Below, one piece after another: positions 32,298 to 40,497 of a stretch of 64,000 nucleotides of DNA; within the stretch, counting starts at the first letter, position 1; each line of letters starts with the position of its first letter. The notes beneath the pieces are model-generated. The model was not told the origin of the DNA, ran no database searches, and worked only from the letters and a program-made list of their open reading frames with translations. The DNA is from an uncultured Lachnospiraceae bacterium. Lineage in GTDB: Bacteria; Bacillota; Clostridia; Lachnospirales; Lachnospiraceae. The stretch lies in NCBI GenBank assembly GCA_910584205.1, contig CAJUAA010000006.1:62001-126000 (forward strand). The letters are read 5' to 3'. The position numbers were made by a program, and so were the translations under genes.

Positions 32298-32444
32298 TCA
32301 GCAGCCCGTAAAGCACTGATAACCGCACAGAATGAGAATGGCGGAGAGGAAGATCCGAAGGAACAGGCTGTCTTCCGGCAGAAACAGCGTGATAAAGATC
32401 CCTGTGCCGGTCCAGAACAGGATGATGCCGATTGTTTTTTTCAT
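32298..32444 (-). CDS. Small hydrophobic membrane protein, 48 aa
   Basis: A short gene easily missed. Translated from ATG at 32444 it begins MKKTIGIILFWTGTGIFITL and continues FLPEDSLFLRIFLSAILILC, ending GYQCFTGC and a stop. It has two hydrophobic helices separated by a short polar turn, a basic N terminus and cysteine at the end. CAGGACGG lies nine bases upstream, and a TATACT -10-like box (complement of 32484-32489) lies about 40 bases upstream. It converges on rpmB and shares its terminator. I recall similar 45-50 residue proteins from Clostridia, with no known function. Confidence 0.75.
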   Translation of the reverse strand: MKKTIGIILFWTGTGIFITLFLPEDSLFLRIFLSAILILCGYQCFTGC

Positions 32445-32540
32445 AGAACCGTCCTGACTGCTGTCGTGCCAACTGCTTAGTGCAGTATATGCAGGAAAAG
32501 GGAAAACAGAAAACGGAAAAGTGAAAAAAACAAAAATTTA

Positions 32541-32569
32541 TTTCATTTTTACAGGATATCGGGTATAAT
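32541..32569 (+). promoter_or_regulatory. Candidate promoter for the Asp23-FakA operon
   Basis: A consensus TATAAT (32564-32569) within GGGTATAATAG, 17 bases after a weak TTTCAT box (32541-32546), 71 bases before the Asp23 gene. Confidence 0.5.
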
Positions 32570-32639
32570 AGTTAATAATTATGTGGAGTTATGAGACTGC
32601 GGATGTTTCATAAAGGAAGTAGAACCGGGAGGTATTCAT

Positions 32640-32996
32640 ATGCAGGGACAGATTAGTACGGAACTTGGAAACATTATCATTGACGCGGATGTGATCGCCG
32701 CTTATGCGGGTTCGGTTGCGATTGGCTGCAGCGGAATCGTGGGCATGGCAACGCTGGATATGCGCGACGGTCTGATGAAGCTTTTGAAAAAGGACAGCAT
32801 CAAAAGGGGAATTGAGGTTGCGATCGAGGATAATGTGATTTATCTGGCGTTTCATATGATCGTGGCCTACGGGGTCAATATTCCCGTGGTCTCCGAGAAT
32901 CTGATAGATTCCGTCAAATACAGGGTGGAGGCGTTCACAGGTATGAAGATCGGAAAAATTGACATCTTTGTAGAAGGCGTAAGAGTGATTGATTAA
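32640..32996 (+). CDS. Asp23/Gls24 family envelope stress protein (YloU-like)
   Basis: A 118-aa Asp23-family protein: STELGNIIIDADVIAAYAGS, a glycine-rich SGIVGMATLD, and the C-terminal VNIPVVSENLIDSVKYRVE followed by VDIFVEGVRVID-type sequence. Family members are cytoplasmic or membrane-associated, abundant in Gram-positives and linked to envelope stress. The pairing with the FakA gene immediately downstream (yloU-yloV) is conserved across Firmicutes. Confidence 0.94.
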   Translation: MQGQISTELGNIIIDADVIAAYAGSVAIGCSGIVGMATLDMRDGLMKLLKKDSIKRGIEVAIEDNVIYLAFHMIVAYGVNIPVVSENLIDSVKYRVEAFTGMKIGKIDIFVEGVRVID

Positions 32997-33017
32997 CGAG
33001 GGAGGATCAGCATTGTG

Positions 33018-34691
33018 ATGAAGACGATTGATGCCCGGATGGTAGCAAAGATGTTTCTGGGCGGTGCCAAAAATCTGGAAGCGAAAAAAGAATGGATCAA
33101 TGAACTGAATGTATTTCCGGTTCCTGACGGGGATACGGGGACGAATATGACGCTGACCATCACGGCTGCTGCCGCTGAAGTCGGCAGTCTGGAGAAGCTG
33201 ACCATGGAGTCGCTGGCCAAGTGCATCTCTTCCGGTTCTCTGCGCGGCGCAAGGGGAAACTCGGGCGTGATCCTTTCCCAGCTGCTCAGAGGGTTTACCA
33301 AGGGAATCAAGGAGCAGGACGAGCTGGATGTGATCGATCTGGCGAACGCCATGCAGAAGGCGGTGGAGACGGCCTACAAGGCGGTTATGAAGCCCAAGGA
33401 GGGCACGATCCTGACCGTTGCCAAAGGCGCGGCGCAGAAGGCCGCGGAGCTGGCGCAGACGGTGGAGGACGTGGAAGAGTTCTGCCGGCTGGTCATAGAG
33501 GAGGCGGAAGCGGTGCTTGCCCGGACGCCGGACATGCTTCCGGTGCTGAAGGAAGCCGGCGTGGTGGACTCCGGCGGACAGGGGCTTGTGGAAGTCCTGA
33601 AGGGCTGCTATGACGCGCTGCTCGGGAAAGAAGTGGATTATTCCTTTGAGGCGCCGAAAAAGGAGAGCCAGGTGCGCATCAGCGCCCAGACCGAGGCCGA
33701 GATCCGGTTCGGCTACTGTACCGAATTTATCATCATGCTGGAAAAGGCATATGACGAGCATACGGAGCAGGAATTCAAGGCGTTTCTGGAGTCCATCGGG
33801 GATTCCATCGTAGTCGTGTCCGACGATGACATCGTCAAGGTGCACGTACATACGAACGACCCGGGTCTGGCGATCCAGAGGGCGCTTACGTATGGTTCCC
33901 TGTCACGGATGAAGATTGACAACATGCGCCTGGAGCACGAGGAGAAGCTGATCAAGGACGCTTCCAGGATCGCGGAGGAGCAGAAAAAGAAGGAAGAAGC
34001 GCAGAAGAAAGCGAGAAAGGAAGAGCCCCGGAAGGAGATGGGCTTTATCTCCGTGTCCATCGGAGAAGGCATCGGCGAGATCTTCAAAGGGCTGGGTGCC
34101 GATTATCTGATCGAGGGCGGACAGACCATGAATCCCAGCACCGAGGATATGCTGGAAGCCATTGAAAAGGTGAACGCGGATAACATCTTTATCCTGCCCA
34201 ACAACAAGAACATCATCCTGGCGGCCAACCAGGCCAGCTTCCTGACTTCTGACAAACGGGTCATCGTGATTCCCACAAAGACCGTTCCTCAGGGAATTAC
34301 GGCCATGGTCAATTACATTCCGGAGGAGACTCCCCGGGAGAACGAACGCCGGATGCAGGCGGAGATCCAGAATGTGAAGACCGGACAGGTGACCTATGCG
34401 GTCCGCGATACGAAGATCGATGACAAGGAGATCCATCTGGGAGACATTATGGGCATCGGCGACGCGGGAATCCTGGCCGTGGGGAAAGAGATCCGGGAGA
34501 CGGCGCTTGCCATGATGGAAGAGATGGTGGATGCGGATTCCGAGATCATCGGCATCTACTATGGAGAGGACGTATCGGAAGAGGATGCCAACGCTCTGGG
34601 AGAACTGCTGGCGGAAAAATATCCGGATGCGGAGGTGGAGGTCCACTACGGCGGGCAGCCCATCTACTACTATGTGATTTCCGTGGAGTAA
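33018..34691 (+). CDS. fakA: DAK2 domain fatty acid kinase subunit FakA (YloV)
   Basis: A 557-aa ATP-binding subunit of fatty acid kinase, which phosphorylates FakB-bound fatty acids to acyl-phosphate. The N-terminal DAK2 domain has the metal/nucleotide residues in VPDGDTGTNMTLT and GARGNSGVILSQLLRGF. The middle domain has FGYCTEFIIML, SIGDSIVVVSDDD and KVHVHTNDPG. The C-terminal EDD-like part starts near residue 343 and holds LPNNKNIILAANQA. ATG at 33018 chosen; GTG at 33015 is an alternative. No FakB (DegV) gene is in the window. Confidence 0.94.
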   Translation: MKTIDARMVAKMFLGGAKNLEAKKEWINELNVFPVPDGDTGTNMTLTITAAAAEVGSLEKLTMESLAKCISSGSLRGARGNSGVILSQLLRGFTKGIKEQDELDVIDLANAMQKAVETAYKAVMKPKEGTILTVAKGAAQKAAELAQTVEDVEEFCRLVIEEAEAVLARTPDMLPVLKEAGVVDSGGQGLVEVLKGCYDALLGKEVDYSFEAPKKESQVRISAQTEAEIRFGYCTEFIIMLEKAYDEHTEQEFKAFLESIGDSIVVVSDDDIVKVHVHTNDPGLAIQRALTYGSLSRMKIDNMRLEHEEKLIKDASRIAEEQKKKEEAQKKARKEEPRKEMGFISVSIGEGIGEIFKGLGADYLIEGGQTMNPSTEDMLEAIEKVNADNIFILPNNKNIILAANQASFLTSDKRVIVIPTKTVPQGITAMVNYIPEETPRENERRMQAEIQNVKTGQVTYAVRDTKIDDKEIHLGDIMGIGDAGILAVGKEIRETALAMMEEMVDADSEIIGIYYGEDVSEEDANALGELLAEKYPDAEVEVHYGGQPIYYYVISVE

Positions 34692-34699
34692 AAAGGGCC

Positions 34700-36757
34700 A
34701 TGAAGCCGGAAGATCCGATCACAGTATTGAAAGGAATCGGGGAAAAGACAGCGGTTCTGTTTGCAAAGGCAGGGATCCATACCGTCGGGGACCTGCTGGA
34801 GCATTATCCCCGTAATTACGAGACGTATGAAGAGCCGGTGGAACCGGCGCAGCTGGAGGACGGAAGGAAACAGGCGGTTCAGGGAATGGTCCTGTCGGTA
34901 TCGGCGGTAAAGCGGTCCGCCAGATACCAGGTGTTCACAGCGCAGATCCGCGTGGGACAGGAACAGATGGAGGGCGTCTGGTTTAACATGCCTTTTTTGA
35001 GAAGTTATTTTCAGAGAGGCGGGCAGTACGTGTTCCGTGGAATTGTCAGTCAAAAAGGGAACCGGTACCAGATGGAACAGCCGGAACACTATACATTGGG
35101 AGAATACGACAGGCTGCTTCATGTGATGCAGCCTGTCTATTCTCTGACCGCCGGGCTGACCGGGAAGATGGTGACAAAGGCAGTCCGCCAGGTACTGGAG
35201 AGCGGAGAGATCCGGATCAAGGAGTATCTGCCGGAGGAGGTACGATGCCGGTATCATCTGGCGCCGGAGGGCCAGGCGGTCCGCCAGGTGCATTTTCCGG
35301 CGGATGAAGAGGAGATGCGGGCGGCGAGAGACCGTCTGGTATTTGACGAATTCCTCCTTTTTATTCTGGGGATACGCCGGCTGAAAGAAAGCCAGGAAGC
35401 GCTTTCCAATGAAGCCCGGATGGCAGAGGCCGCACAGGCGGAGAGGCTGATGGCAGAGCTTCCCTATGAGCTGACAGGGGCCCAGAAAAGGGTATGGAAG
35501 GAGATCCGGGGAGATCTGGCAGGCAATCATGTCATGAATCGCCTGGTGCAGGGAGACGTGGGCTCCGGCAAGACCATACTGGCAGTTCTGGCTCTTGTAA
35601 CCGCAGGCTGCAATGGGTATCAGGGCGCCCTGATGGTGCCTACGGAGGTACTGGCAAAACAGCATTTCCAGTCGGTCAGCGAACTTTTGGAGACCTACGG
35701 GATCCCGCTGAAGGCCGTGCTTCTGACCGGTTCCATGAAGGCTTCGGAAAAACGGCGTGCCGCGGAGGCCATTGCCTGCGGGACTGTGCAGATCGTTATC
35801 GGGACCCACGCGCTCATACAGGAAAAGATCGCGTACCGCCGGCTGGGGCTGGTGGTGACGGACGAACAGCACCGGTTCGGCGTGCGTCAGAGGGAGACGC
35901 TGGCGAACAAAGGCCTGCATCCCCATGTGCTGGTCATGAGCGCCACGCCGATTCCCAGGACCCTTGCCATCATCCTCTACGGGGATCTGGATATTTCCGT
36001 GGTAGATGAACTTCCGGCTCACCGGCTGCCCATTAAAAACTGTGTGGTAGACGAGTCGTACCGGCCGGCTGCTTACCGTTTTATGGAAAAAGAGACGGCG
36101 CTGGGACATCAGGTGTACATCATCTGCCCCATGGTGGAGGAGAGTGAGGAACTGGAGCTGGAAAATGTCATGGATTATACGAAAAAGCTTCAGAAGATCC
36201 TTCCGGGGCATCAGATCGCCTGTCTGCACGGGAAGATGAAGCCGAAGGAAAAGAATGAGATCATGGAGCGGTTTGCGGCCGGGGAAACCAGTATCCTCGT
36301 ATCCACGACGGTAATTGAGGTGGGTATCAACGTGCCCAACGCCACGGTGATGATGGTGGAAAACGCGGAACGCTTCGGACTGGCGCAGCTGCATCAGCTG
36401 AGGGGCCGTGTGGGGCGCGGAAAGGCGCAGTCCTACTGTATCTTTATGAGCGGTAAAAAGGGAAAAGAGACGAAAAAGCGTCTGGAGGTGCTGAACCGGT
36501 CCAACGACGGGTTTTATATTGCCGGCGAGGATCTGAAGCTTCGGGGACCGGGAGATCTGTTCGGGATCCATCAGAGCGGGATTCTGGAATTCCGGCTGGG
36601 CGACGTCTTTCAGGACGCGAAGGTGCTGCAGTCCGCCGGGGAAGCGGCGGGCCGGATTCTGAAGGAAGATCCGGGGCTGGAGCGCGGAGAATACCGGATG
36701 CTGGCAGAGAGGCTGGATATGTATTTGAAAAAAAGCGGAGAAAGCCTGAATCTGTAG
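34700..36757 (+). CDS. recG: ATP-dependent DNA helicase RecG
   Basis: RecG (685 aa) remodels stalled replication forks and junctions. The N-terminal wedge/OB domain starts with PITVLKGIGEKTAVLFAKAG. Helicase motif I is GDVGSGKT (near residue 286), motif II TDEQHRFG, motif III MSATPIPRTLA, and the C-terminal lobe has STTVIEVGINVPNAT and LHQLRGRVGRG. The TRG-like tail and family length are normal. It follows fakA after eight bases. Confidence 0.97.
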   Translation: MKPEDPITVLKGIGEKTAVLFAKAGIHTVGDLLEHYPRNYETYEEPVEPAQLEDGRKQAVQGMVLSVSAVKRSARYQVFTAQIRVGQEQMEGVWFNMPFLRSYFQRGGQYVFRGIVSQKGNRYQMEQPEHYTLGEYDRLLHVMQPVYSLTAGLTGKMVTKAVRQVLESGEIRIKEYLPEEVRCRYHLAPEGQAVRQVHFPADEEEMRAARDRLVFDEFLLFILGIRRLKESQEALSNEARMAEAAQAERLMAELPYELTGAQKRVWKEIRGDLAGNHVMNRLVQGDVGSGKTILAVLALVTAGCNGYQGALMVPTEVLAKQHFQSVSELLETYGIPLKAVLLTGSMKASEKRRAAEAIACGTVQIVIGTHALIQEKIAYRRLGLVVTDEQHRFGVRQRETLANKGLHPHVLVMSATPIPRTLAIILYGDLDISVVDELPAHRLPIKNCVVDESYRPAAYRFMEKETALGHQVYIICPMVEESEELELENVMDYTKKLQKILPGHQIACLHGKMKPKEKNEIMERFAAGETSILVSTTVIEVGINVPNATVMMVENAERFGLAQLHQLRGRVGRGKAQSYCIFMSGKKGKETKKRLEVLNRSNDGFYIAGEDLKLRGPGDLFGIHQSGILEFRLGDVFQDAKVLQSAGEAAGRILKEDPGLERGEYRMLAERLDMYLKKSGESLNL

Positions 36758-36800
36758 AACGATCGGGCATCTGTTAAAAATCTGTCAGAAAATGAAGGAA

Positions 36801-36835
36801 TTGACAGTGTATTCGGGTCCGGGATGCATATACTA
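36801..36835 (+). promoter_or_regulatory. Possible promoter for the spore protein gene
   Basis: The region has TTGACA at 36801-36806 and TATACTA at 36829-36835, but the 22-base gap is too wide for sigma-A. GTATT at 36809-36813 with TATACTA after 15 bases resembles forespore sigma-F/G promoters, which would fit a SASP gene. Uncertain. Confidence 0.3.
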
Positions 36836-36909
36836 TAGTCGTAACAAACAACAACAAATTGCGGAGCGGCAAAGGTTACAGGCTGCCTCGCAGTAAGGAG
36901 GAGTTTATT

Positions 36910-37113
36910 ATGTCTAATTCTACAAACAGAGCAGCAGTACCGGAAGCAAAGGGCGCCCTGGAGCGTTTTAAGTATGAGGTGGCAAGCGAGATCGGCGTGC
37001 CGCTGACGGACGGATACAACGGCGACCTGACCTCGAAGCAGAACGGTTCTGTAGGCGGGTATATGGTGAAGAAGATGATCGAGGCGCAGGAGCGCCAGAT
37101 GGCAGGTAAATAA
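36910..37113 (+). CDS. Small acid-soluble spore protein, alpha/beta type
   Basis: A 67-aa SASP that coats DNA in the dormant spore. Family features are visible: a short variable N terminus, ALERFKYEVASEIGVPL with the GPR protease cleavage-type E-x-x-x-E segment, and GSVGGYMVKKMIEAQE. Strong AAGGAGGAG ribosome-binding site; monocistronic with its own terminator. A direct indicator that the organism forms spores. Confidence 0.95.
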   Translation: MSNSTNRAAVPEAKGALERFKYEVASEIGVPLTDGYNGDLTSKQNGSVGGYMVKKMIEAQERQMAGK

Positions 37114-37121
37114 GAGCGTAC

Positions 37122-37162
37122 AAAAGAGGATGCCGTATCATGCGGCATCCTTGCTCTTTTTT
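37122..37162 (+). terminator. Terminator after the SASP gene
   Basis: GGATGCCG (37128-37135) pairs with CGGCATCC (37143-37150), extended by AAGAG/CTCTT, followed by a T6 run (37157-37162). Confidence 0.9.
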
Positions 37163-37306
37163 AGATTACATAGATTTTTCTGTGGATTTGTCTGAACTTA
37201 TCAAAATTTATCATGAAAAGAATATTTGTTATAAAATTCACAAAATTTTAATGGAAAATGCAGGTAGAAAATTGTATACTGTAAGAAGTGCAAAGGAGTA
37301 AGGGAT

Positions 37307-38068
37307 ATGGATGTAAGCGCAGTGCTCGCCGCGGTAAGGAGCGGGGAGCTGGATACGAAGGAAGCGGAGAAGATGCTGAAGAAGCTGCCCTATGAGGATC
37401 TGGGGTACGCGAAGATCGACCATCACAGAAGGGTCCGGCAGGGCTTTGAAGAGGTGATCTACTGCCAGGGCAAAGAAACGGAGCATCTGGTGGGGATCTG
37501 CCGGCGCATGGCGGAGGAAGGGATCAACGTGCTGGGCACGCGGGCTTCGAAGGAGCAGGCGGAGGCGGTGATGCGGGAGGTTCCGGTATTTACCTATGAA
37601 CCGGTGGCAAGGCTTTTGAAGGCGGAATTTACCATCCCGGACAGGATCGGCAGGATTGCGGTCTGTACCGGAGGGACGGCGGATATTCCGGTGGCGGAGG
37701 AGGCCGCGGGAGTGGCGGAATTCTTCGGGACGAACGTGTCGCGGCTTTTTGACGTGGGCGTGGCGGGGATTCATCGGCTTCTGCGGAATCTGAGCATATT
37801 TGAAGGGGTGAACTGCGTCATCGCGGTGGCCGGCATGGAAGGGGCGCTGCCGGGAGTGGTGGCCGGACTGGTGGACGTGCCGGTCATTGCAGTTCCTACA
37901 AGTGTAGGATATGGGGCAAGCTTTCAGGGGCTGTCCGCGCTCCTGACCATGATCAATTCCTGCGCCAACGGGATCACGGTCGTCAACATTGACAATGGAT
38001 ACGGAGCCGGCTATGTGGCGACCCAGATCAATCGACTGGCGGTGAGGGGAAATGACAGGAATCGGTAA
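37307..38068 (+). CDS. larB: LarB, nickel-pincer cofactor biosynthesis (pyridinium carboxylase)
   Basis: LarB (253 aa) carboxylates and hydrolyses nicotinic acid adenine dinucleotide in the first step of nickel-pincer nucleotide synthesis. It has a PurE-like core: VCTGGTADIPVAEEA, FDVGVAGIHRLL, VAGMEGALPGVVAGLV and PVIAVPTSVGYGASFQGLSALL. The N-terminal region (YAKIDHHRRVRQGFEEVIYC) fits the family. No larC, larE or lactate racemase gene is adjacent, which is unusual. The last 17 bases overlap the cardiolipin synthase gene. Confidence 0.92.
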   Translation: MDVSAVLAAVRSGELDTKEAEKMLKKLPYEDLGYAKIDHHRRVRQGFEEVIYCQGKETEHLVGICRRMAEEGINVLGTRASKEQAEAVMREVPVFTYEPVARLLKAEFTIPDRIGRIAVCTGGTADIPVAEEAAGVAEFFGTNVSRLFDVGVAGIHRLLRNLSIFEGVNCVIAVAGMEGALPGVVAGLVDVPVIAVPTSVGYGASFQGLSALLTMINSCANGITVVNIDNGYGAGYVATQINRLAVRGNDRNR

Positions 38069-39584
38069 AATACTGAAAAGCCGTCTGGTGCTGGTGGGCG
38101 TCGCCATACTGCTTCAGATCCTGTGGTGGGTTCTGTTCATGGGCAGGCTGACCAGTTATTCGGTGTTTCTCAACGCACTGTTCCGGGTGGTCAGCTTGGG
38201 CATCCTTCTGTATCTGATCCGGAAGGATGAGAATTCTTCGTATAAGATCGCATGGATCATCCTGGTCATGGGCGTTCCGCTGTTCGGCGGCATCCTCTAT
38301 CTGCTCATCGGCAATAAAAAACCGGGAAAGCGGCTGGCGGTCCGGATGGCGGCGGTCAAGGCGGAGATGGGCGGGGCCATGGCGCAGAACCAGTGGATCT
38401 TAAAGGAGATCCAGGCGCAGGACCCGTCCGCGGCGGGGAATATCCGCTATATCGGGGAATTCGGTCCCTATCCGGTGTGGAAAAATACGGAGGTCACCTA
38501 TTACCCTCTGGGGGAAGAGATGTTCGCGGCCATGCTGGAGGATCTGAGAAAGGCGGAGCATTATATCTTTCTGGAATATTTCATCATTCAGGAAGGGCTG
38601 ATGTGGGACTGGATTCTGGAAATTCTGGAGCAGAAGGTCAAGGAAGGCGTGGATGTGCGGCTGATCTATGACGATGTGGGCTGCGTATCGCTGCTTCCGT
38701 TCCACTATGCGGAGCAGATGGAGAAAAAAGGGATCAGGTGCCTGGCTTTTAACCGGTTTATTCCGGTGGTTTCTCTGGTCATGAACAACCGGGACCACCG
38801 GAAGATCATGGTCATAGACGGCCATACGGCGTACAACGGCGGCATCAATCTGGCGGATGAATATATTAATAAAAAGGTCCGGTTCGGACACTGGAAGGAT
38901 ACAGGAGTCCGCCTTCACGGGGACGCGGTGTTCAATTTTACGCTGATGTTTCTGGAGATATGGAATTCCTTCCGGGTGCCGGATCTGGACTATGACGTCT
39001 TCCGCCCCCACAGGTGGCACAAGGAGCCCTTCGAGGGGGACGGCTATGTGGTGCCCTATGCGGATACGCCGCTGGATAACGAGGAGCTGGGAGAGGATGT
39101 GTACATCAATATCCTGTCTCAGGCGAAAGAGTATGTATACATTGCCACGCCGTATCTGCTGATCAGCGACGAGATGGAAAACGCGCTCTGTCTGGCGGCG
39201 AAGAGAGGCGTGGACGTGCGGATCCTGATGCCGGGGATTCCGGATAAGCCGACGGTATTTTTCATGGCGAAGTCCTATTATCCGCCGCTTCTGAAAGCGG
39301 GGGTGCAGATCTATGAATATACTCCGGGATTTGTACATGCCAAATCCTACGTGTGCGATGACCGGATCGCTACGGTAGGTACGATCAATATGGATTTCAG
39401 AAGCCTGTATCTGCATTTCGAATGCGGTACCTTTCTCTACGGATGCCGGGCGGTGCTGGATGTGAAGCGGGATATGGAGGAATGCTTCCCCCGGTGCCAT
39501 CAGGTGAGTCCCGGAGACTGCAGGCAGGGCCTGATCGGAAATATGCTGACATCCATACTGCGGGTGCTGGCGCCATTGATGTAG
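38052..39584 (+). CDS. cls: Cardiolipin synthase (phospholipase D family)
   Basis: A membrane enzyme of 510 aa that condenses two phosphatidylglycerols to cardiolipin. Three N-terminal hydrophobic segments lie within about the first 80 residues. It has two phospholipase D HxKxxxxD motifs: NRDHRKIMVIDGHTAYNGGIN around residue 250 and FVHAKSYVCDDRIATVGTINMD around 433. The length fits bacterial ClsA-type enzymes. The gene starts within larB. The pgsA gene, for its substrate pathway, is about 11 kb downstream. Confidence 0.94.
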   Translation: MTGIGKILKSRLVLVGVAILLQILWWVLFMGRLTSYSVFLNALFRVVSLGILLYLIRKDENSSYKIAWIILVMGVPLFGGILYLLIGNKKPGKRLAVRMAAVKAEMGGAMAQNQWILKEIQAQDPSAAGNIRYIGEFGPYPVWKNTEVTYYPLGEEMFAAMLEDLRKAEHYIFLEYFIIQEGLMWDWILEILEQKVKEGVDVRLIYDDVGCVSLLPFHYAEQMEKKGIRCLAFNRFIPVVSLVMNNRDHRKIMVIDGHTAYNGGINLADEYINKKVRFGHWKDTGVRLHGDAVFNFTLMFLEIWNSFRVPDLDYDVFRPHRWHKEPFEGDGYVVPYADTPLDNEELGEDVYINILSQAKEYVYIATPYLLISDEMENALCLAAKRGVDVRILMPGIPDKPTVFFMAKSYYPPLLKAGVQIYEYTPGFVHAKSYVCDDRIATVGTINMDFRSLYLHFECGTFLYGCRAVLDVKRDMEECFPRCHQVSPGDCRQGLIGNMLTSILRVLAPLM

Positions 39585-39627
39585 ATGCCTGTCAGAGAAC
39601 GGGTATGACAGGTGTGTGGAGGATAAG

Positions 39628-40077
39628 ATGAACGTATTGTTTTTTTTGACACCGAAAAGCGAGGTTGCCCATCTTCATGACGACTGGACGCTCAGACAGG
39701 GGATTGAGAAGCTGGAGCGGAGCGGTTATACGGCGATTCCGATGATTGACCGGCAGGGACGGTATATCGGGACCGTCACGGAGGGAGATATTCTGCGGAT
39801 CCTGAAAAAGCGGTATGATATGAACCTTCGCTCGGCGGAGAACGTGTCGATCCTGGCGGTGGAGCGCCGGGTGGATTTCCATCCTGTGTCCGTGAACGCA
39901 ACCATGGAGGATCTGGTGCGGGTGGCCATGAATCAGAATTTCGTTCCGGTGATCGACGATAAGAAGATCTTTATCGGAATTGTGACCAGGAAGGATATCA
40001 TCCGGTTCTGCTATGAACGGTATGTGGAAAAGCAGAACGAAGGCGGGCCGGCCGAAAAGGGCATCCCGAAAAAATAA
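39628..40077 (+). CDS. CBS domain protein
   Basis: A 149-aa protein made of two CBS domains (about residues 8-60 and 80-135): FLTPKSEVAHLHDDWTLRQG, then YTAIPMIDRQGRYIGTVTEGD, and in the second half QNFVPVIDDKKIFIGIVTRKD. CBS pairs typically sense adenosine nucleotides. No catalytic or transporter domain is attached, so the target is unknown. The ATG at 39628 has GTGGAGG well spaced upstream. Confidence 0.88.
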   Translation: MNVLFFLTPKSEVAHLHDDWTLRQGIEKLERSGYTAIPMIDRQGRYIGTVTEGDILRILKKRYDMNLRSAENVSILAVERRVDFHPVSVNATMEDLVRVAMNQNFVPVIDDKKIFIGIVTRKDIIRFCYERYVEKQNEGGPAEKGIPKK

Positions 40078-40085
40078 AAAAGGGA

Positions 40086-40114
40086 TTGACATTTTCGGAG
40101 AACTGGCATAGAAT
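40086..40114 (+). promoter_or_regulatory. Strong sigma-A promoter of the T-box operon
   Basis: Perfect TTGACA (40086-40091), exactly 17 bases, then TAGAAT (40109-40114). Transcription should start near 40121 and enter the T-box leader. Confidence 0.85.
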
Positions 40115-40130
40115 ACATTACAGAAATAAG

Positions 40131-40395
40131 AGAAACCGATGAGAAAGAAGAGTAGGCCTTCGTACGAAGGAACAGAGAGCTGCAGGCGGTGGGATTGCAG
40201 TACGGAGTAGATGGCCGAATGGACTTTCGAGGGCAGCCCGAAATGCAGAGAGTAGGAACTGCCGGGAACCAAACCCGTTATCAATGAGGAATGTATGATA
40301 GTACATTGTGAGTGGACAGTATGTCAAGTTGAGTGGTACCGCGATCATAAGGGAATTATGACCGTCTCAGGCGAAAAACCTGGGGCGGTTTTTTA
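40131..40395 (+). ncRNA. T-box leader, probably tRNA-Trp specific
   Basis: Fits a T-box riboswitch. Stem I begins near 40138 with a GAUGAGAAAGAAGAGUAG-like element, contains the AGAGAGC bulge and a GGUGGGA loop around 40190, and returns through CCGAATGGAC. In that position the specifier codon reads TGG, for tryptophan. The T-box motif GAGTGGTACCGCG is at 40331-40343. A terminator (ACCGTCTCAGG with CCTGGGGCGGT, then T6) ends at about 40395. Uncharged tRNA-Trp should stabilise the antiterminator and switch on the ABC importer genes downstream. Confidence 0.92.
40361..40395 (+). terminator. T-box regulated terminator
   Basis: ACCGTCTCAGG (40361-40371) pairs with CCTGGGGCGGT (40379-40389), followed by T6. 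It is mutually exclusive with the antiterminator formed around the T-box motif. Confidence 0.85.
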
Positions 40396-40497
40396 TTTGC
40401 CCGGACGGCAGGGAAAATCCTGCCCGGATCATTCAACATAAGAAGGGTTTCTTCATTTCTAATCTAAAAACAGTTCAGATTTTGGAGGGAAAGAAAC

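Noticed and set aside
34670..36571. A 633-residue open frame on the minus strand opposite recG
   Set aside because: RecG motifs are intact on the plus strand; the antisense frame is composed of the complement of those codons and has no recognisable domain.
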